Source of the DNA: Amphritea opalescens
Lineage (GTDB): Bacteria; Pseudomonadota; Gammaproteobacteria; Pseudomonadales; Balneatricaceae
DNA length: 64,000 nucleotides
Assembly (NCBI RefSeq): GCF_003957515.1
Contig: NZ_RQXW01000016.1
Coordinates: 24,494-88,493 of the forward strand
Direction: 5' to 3'
Part shown: piece after piece, positions 29,816 to 39,070 of the stretch
How the letters are laid out: each line of letters starts with the position of its first letter
Numbering within the stretch: the stretch's first letter is position 1
Program-made: the position numbers and the translations under genes
The notes under the pieces: generated by a model
Seen by the model: the letters and a program-made list of their open reading frames with translations, nothing else
Database searches by the model: none
Told to the model about the DNA's origin: nothing

Positions 29816-30311
29816 TGATAGCGTCTCTTTAAATATAAGTCGGGCCGTTTATATCAGTGATTGTACTGCTATTTTCCGTCATAGATGTAGCAATAACAGT
29901 GGAACTACTTTAATTGGCCTCTATTTTACCATTGAGGTGGGAGTATCCGTGGCGAAGATGACCTCTCCATAGGGTTCGTTGAGTCAAATGGTTCTCGAGT
30001 AATGAATACGGAAAAGGGAGGCTATACTGCACATCATCTTTGTTATTTTGGGGCACTTGTTACTTTGAAGTGGTTGAGGTGTCATTGTTGTTGTTTTATC
30101 CGCTAGTGAAGTGACACAGCTATTGTTGATGAGAGGTTAAAAATATTGCGGTGACCTCACTTGAGTTGTTAGCCTAAAGATCGACATTCGTTGACCTACT
30201 TTAAACTTGCTTTATGATGCTTGATTTTATGTAAGTTATGAATCTGAGTTTATGGCTGGACTAAAAGCCGATAAAGCGACTTTTTATTAAGAGAATTGAA
30301 TACCTGACGTT
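29816..30311. other. Divergent intergenic region between AraC and LysR regulator genes
   Basis: 496 bases, AT-rich, with no gene that I can support. It must carry the two divergent promoters. I see no convincing operator. Confidence 0.6.
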
Positions 30312-31322
30312 ATGGTTAAACATGTAGAGCCCGATCAGATTTTAGTGAAGATGCCCTCCTTGCGAGCAGTTAGGTCGTTTGTTGCCGCCGCTAAATATCA
30401 AAACTTTACCCGTGCAGCCGAAGCGTTGTGCGTGACTCAAGCGGCGATCAGTCGTCAGATTAGAGAGTTGGAGGCTTCACTAGGTGTCAGTTTATTTAAA
30501 CGGGCGGGCCGAGCGGTTGAGCTGACCGAGGCGGGGACGATTTTTTATGATGCAGCTTATCTGTCGTTCGTAAATATTGCACAGGCCGCTCAGCGGATTA
30601 AAAACAGCGATAAACGTAAGCACGAACTGATCATCTGTTGTTCGCCCGCTTTTTCAGCTTTTTGGTTATCGAGCCGCTTACCCAGTTTTTTTGCCGGCCA
30701 TCCCGATATTGATGTGAATATCGTGACCACCAATAACTTTCTAAAGATGGAGCCGGGTATACATCCTGACATCTTTATCAATAAAGTGAGCGATCCCCGT
30801 GAAGGTTATCATTCTATTCCCCTGTTTTATGATCTGATCTATCCGGTCTGTTCACCTCTGTTTTTAAAGCAGAACCCCGATATTGTTACCTTGGATGGGT
30901 TGCTCAATACAACGCTACTAAACCTTAGCCCGTATGGGCGTTCGCAGATTGCGGAGCATGTAGACTGGGAGGTGTGGCTGAGTAGCCATGGGGTTTCACT
31001 GGATATCGATAGCGAGGGGGCGCGGCATCTATTCAATGCGAATGACTATAATATGTTGATTCAGATGGTACTGAACCATCAGGGTGTTAGCCTAGGCTGG
31101 AATCAGCTTGTTAAGCCTATGATCGAACAGGGCTGGCTAGTTCGGGTGGGGGACTATGAAGCGGAATATCGAGAAAAACTCCACTATCTTACCTACTCGC
31201 AAAGTAAAAAAGATAACCCCGCTTTCCGCGCATTTAAAGATTGGTTTCTGGATGTGATTAAAACGGAAGATACCTGTTTGAATCGAGATGTAAGCACGCC
31301 AACTCAACCATTGAAGCCGTAG
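30312..31322 (+). CDS. LysR family transcriptional regulator, GcvA-like
   Basis: A 336-residue LysR protein. The winged helix-turn-helix lies at about residues 14-75 (LRAVRSFVAAAKYQNFTRAAEALCVTQAAISRQIRELE), followed by a substrate-binding domain (about 105-310). The N-terminus with LRAVRSF resembles the GcvA branch. It converges on the GMC dehydrogenase pair. Met14 (MPSLRAV) has a GTGAAG just before it and is an equally good start. Target genes unknown. Confidence 0.88.
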   Translation: MVKHVEPDQILVKMPSLRAVRSFVAAAKYQNFTRAAEALCVTQAAISRQIRELEASLGVSLFKRAGRAVELTEAGTIFYDAAYLSFVNIAQAAQRIKNSDKRKHELIICCSPAFSAFWLSSRLPSFFAGHPDIDVNIVTTNNFLKMEPGIHPDIFINKVSDPREGYHSIPLFYDLIYPVCSPLFLKQNPDIVTLDGLLNTTLLNLSPYGRSQIAEHVDWEVWLSSHGVSLDIDSEGARHLFNANDYNMLIQMVLNHQGVSLGWNQLVKPMIEQGWLVRVGDYEAEYREKLHYLTYSQSKKDNPAFRAFKDWFLDVIKTEDTCLNRDVSTPTQPLKP

Positions 31323-31415
31323 TCCAGCTCATATCAAGGTTGTTTTGCTCTGCATCAGGCGTGCAACGAAGGACGGCAACAATATCTCCTAGGTTATTAG
31401 CGATTAGATTTGATA

Positions 31416-31441
31416 AAAAGCCCCCTCAGACGCGGGGGGAG
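31416..31441 (+). terminator. Terminator-like stem after the LysR gene
   Basis: AAAAAGCCCCC and GGGGGGAG flank a short TCAGACGC loop. It merges with the palindrome at 31442. Confidence 0.5.
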
Positions 31442-31518
31442 TTCACTTAAATGAGATCACCGACCTGATCGTTTCGCAGCCTCACTGCGCCGAATGATGA
31501 TCAGGCCGGTTAAGTGAA
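31442..31518. repeat. 77-base compound palindrome
   Basis: Outer arms TTCACTTAA and TTAAGTGAA, then inner arms CCGACCTGATC and GATCAGGCCGG, then a CGCAG/CTGCG centre, form one long imperfect dyad between convergent genes. It may be a bidirectional terminator or a small repeated palindromic element. Confidence 0.65.
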
Positions 31519-31525
31519 GCGCGGT

Positions 31526-33097
31526 TTAGATGTTCATGGCGGCCATTTGACGGGCAATGTATTCAGATTGTCTAATCGCCAAGGCGACAATGGTAAGCGT
31601 CGGGTTTTCCGTCGCGCCTGTGGTGAACTGACTACCATCGGATATAAATAGATTGTCGATATCATGGCTCTGGCCCCAACCATTAACCACGCCGTCTTTA
31701 GCGTTAAGGCTCATTCTGTTGGTGCCTAGGTTGTGGGTGCTCGGGTAGGGCGGTACACGAATGGTGTTGAGCGCGCCAATCGATTCATAGACGGCGGCAC
31801 CTTGTTTGTAGGCCTGTTCACGCATGGCGATATCATTAGGATGATCCGTGACATGGACATTAGCCACCGGCAGACCATATTGATCTTTAACCTCATGGTT
31901 GAGGGTAATTCGATTGGTTTCTTGCGGCATATCTTCACCAACAAGCCACATACCGGCCATATTCTCATAGTTGTCCAGTTCACCGGTAAACTCTTTACCC
32001 CAACTGCCGGGGTTAAGGAAGGCCGCTAAAAAGGGCAGGCCGAGTGATATGGTTTCCATCTCATAACCCGCCACAAAGCCCCGTGTAGGGTTGTGTTCGG
32101 ATTCGTCCTGAATAATACCGGCCATGGTGGTGCCACGGTGCATATTAACGGGTTGTTCAAAAACCCCATAGACCGAGCCTGTGACGTGACGCATGTAGTT
32201 TCTGCCGACCTGTCCTGAACTATTGGCAAGGCCATCTGGAAACTGTGCGCTGGCAGAGTTGAGTAGTAGGCGTGGGCTTTCAATCGAGTTCCCAGCGACA
32301 CAGACAACGCGTGCCTTCTGAGTATGCTGCTGGCCATCGGCATCGACGTAAATCACGCCGTCCACTTTGCCTGCTTGGTTATGGGTGATTTTTAATACAT
32401 GAGCTTCGGCCCGTAGTTCGAAATGACCGGTAGCCTCTGCCTTAGGGATTTCGGTATAAAGTGTTGACCACTTCGCGCCCATCCGACAACCTTGAAAACA
32501 AAACCCTAGCTGACGACATGATGCACGACCATCTCGAGGTTGTGAGTTGATGGCCATGCGTCCGGTATGAACTTCTTTATAACCGAGTTGTTTGGCGCCG
32601 GCTTCCATCACCTTATAGTTGTTGTTGCCTGGGAGTGCGGGGATGCCGTTGGTTTGTGTGACGCCCATTTTATCTTCGGCCATATCATAATAGGGCTCTA
32701 GATCTTGAAGTGTAATGGGCCAATCTAACAGGTTGGCGCCTTCAACATGACCATAGGTGCTGAGGCCTTTAAATTCGTGTTCTTGAAAGCGTAAGCTGGC
32801 CCCCGCCCAATGTAACGTGGAACCGCCGACGGTTTTACAGATCCATGCGGGTAAATTAGGAAAATCTTTAGCAACCCGCCATTCGCCGGAGGTGGTGCGT
32901 TTATCCAACCAGGCTTCTTTGGAAAACATTTCCCACTCTTTATTAACGAAATCGGTTTTAAAATCGAGGTGCTTTCCGGCTTCTAGGCAGACGACGTTAA
33001 CGCCCTTCTGGGCTAATTCATTACTGAGCGTACCGCCACCGGCGCCAGAGCCGATGACAACCACAACACTGCTATCGTTTAGATCAAATTTTTTCAT
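31526..33097 (-). CDS. GMC-family dehydrogenase, flavoprotein subunit
   Basis: A 523-residue flavoprotein resembling the large subunit of membrane-bound gluconate/sugar dehydrogenases. The FAD motif VVVVIGSGAGGGTLSNELA is at the N-terminus, then KTVGGSTLHWAG, and the C-terminal catalytic region SDGSQFTTGATENPTLTIVALA. It has no signal peptide; the adjacent subunit carries the Tat signal, so export as a complex is likely. The ATG at 33097 has GAGG upstream. Substrate unknown. The cytochrome c subunit often found in this family is not present beside it. Confidence 0.85.
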   Translation of the reverse strand: MKKFDLNDSSVVVVIGSGAGGGTLSNELAQKGVNVVCLEAGKHLDFKTDFVNKEWEMFSKEAWLDKRTTSGEWRVAKDFPNLPAWICKTVGGSTLHWAGASLRFQEHEFKGLSTYGHVEGANLLDWPITLQDLEPYYDMAEDKMGVTQTNGIPALPGNNNYKVMEAGAKQLGYKEVHTGRMAINSQPRDGRASCRQLGFCFQGCRMGAKWSTLYTEIPKAEATGHFELRAEAHVLKITHNQAGKVDGVIYVDADGQQHTQKARVVCVAGNSIESPRLLLNSASAQFPDGLANSSGQVGRNYMRHVTGSVYGVFEQPVNMHRGTTMAGIIQDESEHNPTRGFVAGYEMETISLGLPFLAAFLNPGSWGKEFTGELDNYENMAGMWLVGEDMPQETNRITLNHEVKDQYGLPVANVHVTDHPNDIAMREQAYKQGAAVYESIGALNTIRVPPYPSTHNLGTNRMSLNAKDGVVNGWGQSHDIDNLFISDGSQFTTGATENPTLTIVALAIRQSEYIARQMAAMNI

Positions 33098-33118
33098 TGT
33101 TATTATCCTCAATCTTTT

Positions 33119-33643
33119 TTAGTGGTTTGGCAGCCAGTCGATATCATCGAAACCACGTTCTAGATAACCACCGTAAGGGAAGGATGGGCCTTCATAACCG
33201 AATAGGCTCCAGATCTTGTCATTGTTATACAGTGCCACCACGATGTGACTACGCACCTGATTGAAGAAAGGGCTACCTTCTATTTTCTTAACCACGAGCA
33301 GTTGCTGCTCAGCAGATAATGCTAAGAAATTGTTTTGGCTGTGTGAATTGAGGGTTTGAACCCCCTCGTTAAGTAGTTTCAGTAATGCAGGGTCGTTTTT
33401 GGCGTTAGCATCTAATCCTTCGACACAGGCATCGTAGTAGACATCAGTCAGTTGCTTGTGAGGGTAGAGCACACGACAAAGCGCCGAGAGACTCTTACCT
33501 GTTTTATGATCCAGCGTGGTTAGTGTCATTGCCCACGCACTGGGGCTAATGCTGATGCCTGATAGGGCGATAGCAACGGCACCTGCTGCGGTCATGGTGC
33601 CTTTTTTTAAGAAGCTTCTGCGGCTCAAGTTTTGCTTTTTCAT
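33119..33643 (-). CDS. Gluconate 2-dehydrogenase subunit 3-like, Tat signal
   Basis: A 174-residue small subunit with a twin-arginine motif SRRSFLKKG at the N-terminus and a hydrophobic stretch ending SAWA. The rest is helical and ends GYLERGFDDIDWLPNH. It is 21 bases ahead of the flavoprotein gene in the same operon and probably carries it to the periplasm. The ATG at 33643 follows CGGAG; a TTG two codons earlier is possible. Confidence 0.82.
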   Translation of the reverse strand: MKKQNLSRRSFLKKGTMTAAGAVAIALSGISISPSAWAMTLTTLDHKTGKSLSALCRVLYPHKQLTDVYYDACVEGLDANAKNDPALLKLLNEGVQTLNSHSQNNFLALSAEQQLLVVKKIEGSPFFNQVRSHIVVALYNNDKIWSLFGYEGPSFPYGGYLERGFDDIDWLPNH

Positions 33644-33694
33644 ACTCAACTCCGGAATTTTATTGTTGTGGTTTCGGAATGCTGTAGCAGATCG

Positions 33695-34090
33695 TTATTG
33701 ATAGCGGCCATGCTTTTCTAAAAACTCAATTTTGTAACCATCGGGATCGGTGACAAAAAAGAAACGCGCTAATAATTGATTATCACGGTGAAACTCTTTC
33801 ACCTCAGCGGGTTGGAAACCCAGTTTTGTCAGTTTTTCTTGGGTGGCGGCGACATCGTCCACACAGACAGCGAGATGGCCATAGCCGGAACCATGGGTGT
33901 AAGGTTCGGTTTGACTGTGATTATGGGTGAGTTCTAATTCGAAATCGTTTTCGTCATTACGCAGATAAACCAGTGTAAAGCCGTCAAAATCGAGGCGGTC
34001 TGCGATATTGAGATCTAGCGCTTGTTGGTAAAACGAGAGTGAGCGATCTAAGTCAAACACTCGGATCATTGAGTGGATAGCTTTTGCCAT
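33695..34090 (-). CDS. Glyoxalase I-like VOC protein
   Basis: A 131-residue two-repeat VOC-fold protein of lactoylglutathione lyase size. Metal-ligand candidates occur at expected places: His6 (AIHSMIRV), Glu in FELELTHNH, His in GYGHLAVCVDD and Glu in GYKIEFLEK. It would detoxify methylglyoxal, though other VOC activities remain possible. It lies upstream of the Tat subunit gene and could share its operon. Confidence 0.8.
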   Translation of the reverse strand: MAKAIHSMIRVFDLDRSLSFYQQALDLNIADRLDFDGFTLVYLRNDENDFELELTHNHSQTEPYTHGSGYGHLAVCVDDVAATQEKLTKLGFQPAEVKEFHRDNQLLARFFFVTDPDGYKIEFLEKHGRYQ

Positions 34091-34195
34091 GGCGAAATTA
34101 ACCTCATCTGATTGATACAGTAGAGGTTAATTCTTTCCGCGCTCGCTTGGTGGTACTGGAGTACCACACGGGCGGTAAGTGACCAAAAAGTTAGC

Positions 34196-34501
34196 TTAAC
34201 TCGCAGCCAGGAGTTGTTCGTGGGCGGTTGTCATCACTTCATCGGGTTGCTCTAGGTAGAGTGCGCAGGCGCAACGCAATAAAGACGCAAAGTTAGGCAC
34301 ATCGCCATTAATAACAAGCGCTTCATCATATATTTTGGAGAGGAATTGAGGCGTGCTCATGGTCTGTTCCGCAGCCACCCCATCGAGAATGCTCCAAAAT
34401 TTGGCTTCCAATTTCACGCTGGTGGAGTGGCCACCTAGGCGGAGTGAACGGGAGATGAATTTATAATTTTCAGGATTCTGTCCAGCAAAAATATGGCACA
34501 T
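34196..34501 (-). CDS. Ribbon-helix-helix domain protein
   Basis: A 101-residue small protein. The segment SRSLRLGGHSTSVKLEAKFWSILDGVAAEQTMSTPQFLSKI matches the RHH_4 type of ribbon-helix-helix domain, and the C-terminal half continues as helix with ASLLRCACALYLE. The ATG at 34501 (MCHIFAGQ) is chosen over a longer start reading from poor sequence. It is not next to a recognisable toxin gene. DNA binding is inferred. Confidence 0.75.
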   Translation of the reverse strand: MCHIFAGQNPENYKFISRSLRLGGHSTSVKLEAKFWSILDGVAAEQTMSTPQFLSKIYDEALVINGDVPNFASLLRCACALYLEQPDEVMTTAHEQLLAAS

Positions 34502-34786
34502 GGCGAGGCTCTTTTTTATTTTTAGAATAGTCAATTAACAACAGTATAGGGTATTCAACGGCCCTGTTTCCAGAGCCGTGACCGGATACTCGACCTATTG
34601 ATAGGTTATTAATGCTGCATTAGACGGCTGTTTTCTGTTTCTTTTCATAACCTGAAGTTATGTTTAGCGCGCAAAAAAGGTTGATTGTGGAGCTATCACC
34701 CCTGTCGTTACTATTTTAATAAGTTCGGATCACCCCTCAATAGGTGAGTTCGGTCACATATGATAATGATAACGAAGGTGAATTGA

Positions 34787-35692
34787 ATGCATTTCGAAGG
34801 GATTTACACGCCAGTAATTACACCGTTTAAAGCGGATTTCTCCATCGATTACGATGCCTATGCTGCCCATGTTCAGTACCTCCTCGATGCCGGTGTTCAG
34901 GGCTTGATGATCGGTGGTACTACCGGTGAATACTATGTTGAAAGTCATGAGGAGCGGGTTGAGCTACTGAAAATTGCCCGTCAAATCTGCAAAGAAAAGC
35001 TGCAAATTATTTTTGGCACCGGCTCTATTGATCCAAAACAATCGATTAAGTTAGCTGAAGATGCTGCTAAATATGAAGCGGATGTCATTCTGCTAGCAAC
35101 CCCCCCTTATTCGCTCCCGACTCAGCAAGAGTTGGCCGAGCATGTGATGACACTTGACCGGGCGGCGGGTCTGCCAGCGATGCTTTATAACTACCCAGAC
35201 CGCATGGGTGTGAATATGGAAGCGGAATTTTTTGATCGTATCGCCGACTGTAGCAATATTTGCAGCATCAAAGAGAGCTCCGGTGATATTAATCGTCTGC
35301 ATATGTTGATCAATGATTATCCACGGATTCAGGTTGCCTGTGGTATGGATGATCAGGCGCTGGAGTTCTTCGCTTGGGGTGCTAAAAGCTGGGTATGTGC
35401 CGGTTCTAACTTCCTGCCAAAAGAGCATATGGCGCTTTATAACGCCTGTGTTGTCGAGAACGACTTTGCTAAAGGCCGTCGCATTATGACTGAGATGATG
35501 CCGTTGATGCATGTGTTGGAACAGGGCGGCAAGTTTATCCAGAGCGTTAAGCATGGTGTCACCCTTGATGGTCGTGTTGGTGGCGAAGTACGCAAACCGT
35601 TGCTCGGTCTTGATGATGCAGAGAAAGAAGCCATGGCACAGGTAGTGGCTCAACTGAAAACGAATATTGCTAACATTGTCGCGGAGGACTGA
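34787..35692 (+). CDS. DapA/NAL-family lyase or dehydratase
   Basis: A 301-residue TIM-barrel protein of the dihydrodipicolinate synthase family. The Schiff-base lysine is Lys162 (CSIKESSGD), the GGTTGEYY substrate loop is present, and the tyrosine of LYNYPDRMG is in place. A catabolic role is likelier than lysine synthesis, because it lies 3 bases upstream of an aldehyde dehydrogenase and a DAO-type oxidase. Related catabolic members deaminate hydroxyproline derivatives or dehydrate sugar acids. The substrate cannot be assigned. Confidence 0.85.
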   Translation: MHFEGIYTPVITPFKADFSIDYDAYAAHVQYLLDAGVQGLMIGGTTGEYYVESHEERVELLKIARQICKEKLQIIFGTGSIDPKQSIKLAEDAAKYEADVILLATPPYSLPTQQELAEHVMTLDRAAGLPAMLYNYPDRMGVNMEAEFFDRIADCSNICSIKESSGDINRLHMLINDYPRIQVACGMDDQALEFFAWGAKSWVCAGSNFLPKEHMALYNACVVENDFAKGRRIMTEMMPLMHVLEQGGKFIQSVKHGVTLDGRVGGEVRKPLLGLDDAEKEAMAQVVAQLKTNIANIVAED

Positions 35693-35695
35693 ACC

Positions 35696-37195
35696 ATGGC
35701 CGATCTACTGACACAGGATGAATACAAAGCGATTGCCGCTCAACTGACGCCACCGTCCATGAGTTTTATCAATGGTAGCTTACGGCCCGCCAGCGATGGC
35801 GGCACCATTGCGGTCACCAACCCAGCGACCGGCGAGAAGATTACCGAGATTGCGGCCTGTACCACTGAGGATGTTGATTATGCGGTGGCGAGTGCGCGAG
35901 CAGCGTTTGAAAGCGGCAGCTGGAGCAAGATGCATCCGTCAGAACGTAAAGGTATTTTGATTAAGTTAACCCAGTTGATCGAACAACATGGTGATGAGCT
36001 GGCGGTATTAGAATCTATCGATTCAGGTAAGCCTATTTTTGACTGTGTCACCATCGATATTCCTGAAGTGGTTCATACCATCAGCTGGCATGCGGAATTG
36101 ATCGATAAAATTTATGATCAGACGGCGCCTGTTGGTTCGGGTGCGATGGCGATGGTGGTGCGTGAACCGGTCGGTGTGGTCGGTGCGGTGTTGCCATGGA
36201 ATTTCCCTATTTTGATGTTGGCTTGGAAGATGGCGCCTTCATTGGCGGCGGGCTGTTCAGTAGTACTGAAGCCTGCTGCGCAGACCTCATTGACGGCCAT
36301 TCGGGTGGCTGAGTTGGCCGCTGAAGCGGGCGTGCCTGCAGGGGTGTTCAACGTGGTGACCGGTTCGGGTCGTGTTGTGGGCGAGGCGATTGGCCGTCAT
36401 ATGGATGTTGATATGGTGACCTTTACCGGCTCGACAGTCACTGGACGTCGTTTCCTTAACTATTCTGCCGATTCTAATATCAAAGAAGTCGTGCTTGAAC
36501 TGGGCGGTAAAAACCCCTGTGTTGTGCTCGATGATGCAGAAGATCTGGATACGGTGGCTGAACAGGTGGTTGCTGCTGCTTTCTGGAATATGGGTGAAAA
36601 CTGCTCTGCGGGTTCTCGCTTGATTGTTCAGGAAGGTGTTAAAGAGGCATTGCTGGCAAAAATTGTAGCCCATGCCAAAGAGTGGAAAACCGGTGATCCC
36701 CTTGACCCTAGCAATCAATTAGGTGCACTGGTTGATAAAGGTCATTTCGATAAGGTCACAGAGTATTTCGACATCGCTAAAGAAGACGGGCACCGGCTAA
36801 TCATGGGCGGTGAGTCTGTCGATGGTTGCTATGTTCTGCCGACGATCTACGACGATGTTAAAAACAGTGATCGTTTAGCTCAAGAAGAAATTTTTGGTCC
36901 TGTGCTTTCGGTGATCACCGTGAGTAGTTATGAAGAAGCGATCGCAGTTGCCAATGATACTGAATATGGTCTGGCGGCCTCTGTCTTTACGGCGAATGCT
37001 CGCAAGTCTATGCGTGCGGCTCAGGCACTCAGGGCGGGTACGGTTACGGTTAACTGCTTTGGTGAAGGTGATATCACCACGCCATTCGGTGGTTATAAAC
37101 AATCGGGTTTTGGTGGCCGTGATAATTCCATTCATGCCCATGATCAGTTTACGCAGTTGAAAACGATCTGGGTCGATCTAGGTGATGAAGCGTAG
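35696..37195 (+). CDS. Aldehyde dehydrogenase, PuuC-like
   Basis: A 499-residue ALDH with the FTGSTVTGRR loop, LELGGKNPCVVLDDAEDLD and the catalytic cysteine in GENCSAGSR. The NMGENCSAGSRL block resembles PuuC-type enzymes that oxidise aminoaldehydes. It begins 3 bases after the DapA-like gene, so the two are coupled. Joined with the downstream DAO enzyme, it suggests breakdown of an amine or amino acid to a carboxylate. Confidence 0.87.
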   Translation: MADLLTQDEYKAIAAQLTPPSMSFINGSLRPASDGGTIAVTNPATGEKITEIAACTTEDVDYAVASARAAFESGSWSKMHPSERKGILIKLTQLIEQHGDELAVLESIDSGKPIFDCVTIDIPEVVHTISWHAELIDKIYDQTAPVGSGAMAMVVREPVGVVGAVLPWNFPILMLAWKMAPSLAAGCSVVLKPAAQTSLTAIRVAELAAEAGVPAGVFNVVTGSGRVVGEAIGRHMDVDMVTFTGSTVTGRRFLNYSADSNIKEVVLELGGKNPCVVLDDAEDLDTVAEQVVAAAFWNMGENCSAGSRLIVQEGVKEALLAKIVAHAKEWKTGDPLDPSNQLGALVDKGHFDKVTEYFDIAKEDGHRLIMGGESVDGCYVLPTIYDDVKNSDRLAQEEIFGPVLSVITVSSYEEAIAVANDTEYGLAASVFTANARKSMRAAQALRAGTVTVNCFGEGDITTPFGGYKQSGFGGRDNSIHAHDQFTQLKTIWVDLGDEA

Positions 37196-37293
37196 ATCGT
37201 TGCGCTGACTGAAAGTTAAAGCACCCGATATTTAGGTATAGAACTCAGGGCGAACCGCTAGGACGGGGTTCGCTCATGGGAGGCGCTTGCCTG

Positions 37294-38661
37294 ATGATAG
37301 GGGCGGAAAAATTTATGAAGAACAGGATAAACGTAAAACGATTGCCGAAAGACCCTGGTCCCGCCGCGTGGAATCGTATTTTGCCATCATCCGCCGGTTA
37401 TCCGACGTTAAAGGATGATATTCATGCGGATTGGGTGGTGGTCGGAGGTGGATTTGCCGGCTTAGCCGCGGCACGCCGTCTCAGTCAGTTAGTGGGTGAT
37501 GAATCCATCGTGGTACTGGAAGCCAGCCGGCTAGCCGATGGCCCAGCCGGTCGTAACAGTGGTTTTATGATTGATCTACCCCATGAACTGAATTCGGACA
37601 CCTATGCTGGCAGTCAGCATCAGGATCAACAACAGATTCGTCTTAACCGTGCCGCGATTGAGTTTGCCCGTGAAACGGCAGAAGCCTATGGCATGGAACG
37701 TCAGGTATTTGATCCCTGCGGAAAAATGACCGCCGCAGGTACAGCTAAAGGTCTGGCGCATATCAACAGTTATCGCGGCCACTTGGATGCCCTCGGCGAA
37801 GCCTATGAACTGAAAAGTGCTGCCGATATGAAAGATTGGACCGGTAGTGATTTTTATCAACAGGGGTTATTCACCCCAGGGGCGGTGATGATTCAGCCCG
37901 CGGCCTTTGTGCGACAAGCGGCGAGAGGGATGAGCGAGCGGGTATCTTTCTATGAGAATAGCCCGGTAACGTCGATGCAGTTTGGCGCGGAGCACCGTTT
38001 AATCACGCCGGGCGGCAGCGTACGTGCTAAGCGGGTGATTCTGGCGGTCAACGGGCATATTCAATCCTTCGGCTTCTTCCCTAGTCGGTTATTGCATGTG
38101 TTTACCTATGCATCGATGACTCGGGCGCTGACTCCGCAGGAAATCAGCCGTTTAGGGGGCGTGGCAGACTGGGGGGTTTTACCGGCAGATCCAATGGGCA
38201 CCACGGTACGGCGAAGCTCAGATTACCGTGGCAGTGGCAACCGGATCGTGATCCGCAACCATGCAACCCTGAATCAATCGATTGAAGTCAGCCCTAAGAA
38301 TATGAAGCGGGCGGCGGGCCTGCAAGATCGATCCTTTGCTAATCGTTTTCCAATGTTGGATGGGGTGGAGATGGAGTATCGCTGGGGTGGGCGACTCTGT
38401 TTGTCATTGAACTCCATGCCCGCGTTTGGCGAGATTGAAGAGCGGGTTTGGTCGGCTTGCTGTCAGAATGGATTGGGAACCGTTAAAGGGACGCTGTCGG
38501 GGATGATGGCAGCGGAAATGGCGGTATTAGGACGTTCTGATTTATTAACCGATTATCTTGATCATCAACAACCTAAGCGCTTACCCCCTGAACCTTTTTT
38601 ATCGTTAGGGGCAAATGCGACCATGCGATGGAAAGAGTGGATGGCCGGTACGGAGCTTTGA
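37294..38661 (+). CDS. FAD-dependent oxidoreductase, DAO family (OrdL/PuuB-like)
   Basis: A flavoprotein of about 455 residues. The FAD motif VVVGGGFAGLAAARRL lies near residues 45-60, followed by AGRNSGFMIDLPHE, and the C-terminal flavin segment is CCQNGLGTVKGTLSG. Family members oxidise secondary amines or D-amino acids. The start is uncertain: the ATG at 37294 has GGAGG 10 bases upstream, and the ATG at 37315 begins MKNRINV. It is the third gene of an operon of unknown substrate and is followed by a strong terminator. Confidence 0.83.
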   Translation: MIGAEKFMKNRINVKRLPKDPGPAAWNRILPSSAGYPTLKDDIHADWVVVGGGFAGLAAARRLSQLVGDESIVVLEASRLADGPAGRNSGFMIDLPHELNSDTYAGSQHQDQQQIRLNRAAIEFARETAEAYGMERQVFDPCGKMTAAGTAKGLAHINSYRGHLDALGEAYELKSAADMKDWTGSDFYQQGLFTPGAVMIQPAAFVRQAARGMSERVSFYENSPVTSMQFGAEHRLITPGGSVRAKRVILAVNGHIQSFGFFPSRLLHVFTYASMTRALTPQEISRLGGVADWGVLPADPMGTTVRRSSDYRGSGNRIVIRNHATLNQSIEVSPKNMKRAAGLQDRSFANRFPMLDGVEMEYRWGGRLCLSLNSMPAFGEIEERVWSACCQNGLGTVKGTLSGMMAAEMAVLGRSDLLTDYLDHQQPKRLPPEPFLSLGANATMRWKEWMAGTEL

Positions 38662-38694
38662 ATTAGGTAGCGAGATCGTTATAAAAAATATAAT

Positions 38695-38728
38695 AAAGGC
38701 CCGTCATATTTTATGGCGGGCCTTTTTT
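38695..38728 (+). terminator. Terminator of the DapA-ALDH-DAO operon
   Basis: AAGGCCCG and CGGGCCTT, with inner CATA/TATG pairing, are followed by TTTTTT. Confidence 0.9.
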
Positions 38729-39070
38729 CGTTCGGATTTTACACTGTCTACTCGGGGGTATTTTTTACTGTATTAACGTATGTATCCAAAATTAATGCGT
38801 CTATGTATCCTATCCTATTTTTTCGTTGTCTTTTATTTTTGATATTGGAAATTGTGTTCTTTTTGTACAGCTGTGTGATGTTGTTTCATAACGATAAGTT
38901 ATGGAAAGTGCGGTGAATTAGTCATTGGACGATGATTGGTCATGGTTTTTATACTTCATGTACGTTTTAGAAACATTTTGTTATCCATCGCACACCAGTG
39001 GTGTTTGAAAAAAATATGTTTTTAGACGGTTTTGTTTTCATAATTTAAAAGAATAAAACAGGACTACAGA
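38729..39070. other. AT-rich gap before the first TRAP operon
   Basis: No gene is supported. A short ORF here begins inside the terminator and looks random. The dyad ACACCAGTGGTGT at 38992-39004 is the only sharp feature and could be an operator for the TRAP genes. Confidence 0.55.
38992..39004. promoter_or_regulatory. Inverted repeat before TRAP operon 1
   Basis: ACACCA-G-TGGTGT is a perfect 6+6 dyad 67 bases upstream of the binding-protein start. Regulator unknown; the LysR and AraC genes of this window are candidates. Confidence 0.4.

Noticed and set aside
34787..35692. Lysine-biosynthesis DapA
   Set aside because: Tight coupling to an aldehyde dehydrogenase and amine oxidase, and no lysine genes nearby, favour a catabolic enzyme.
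38713..38916. 67-residue hydrophobic ORF
   Set aside because: It begins inside the terminator T-run, has random AT-rich composition and no ribosome site.
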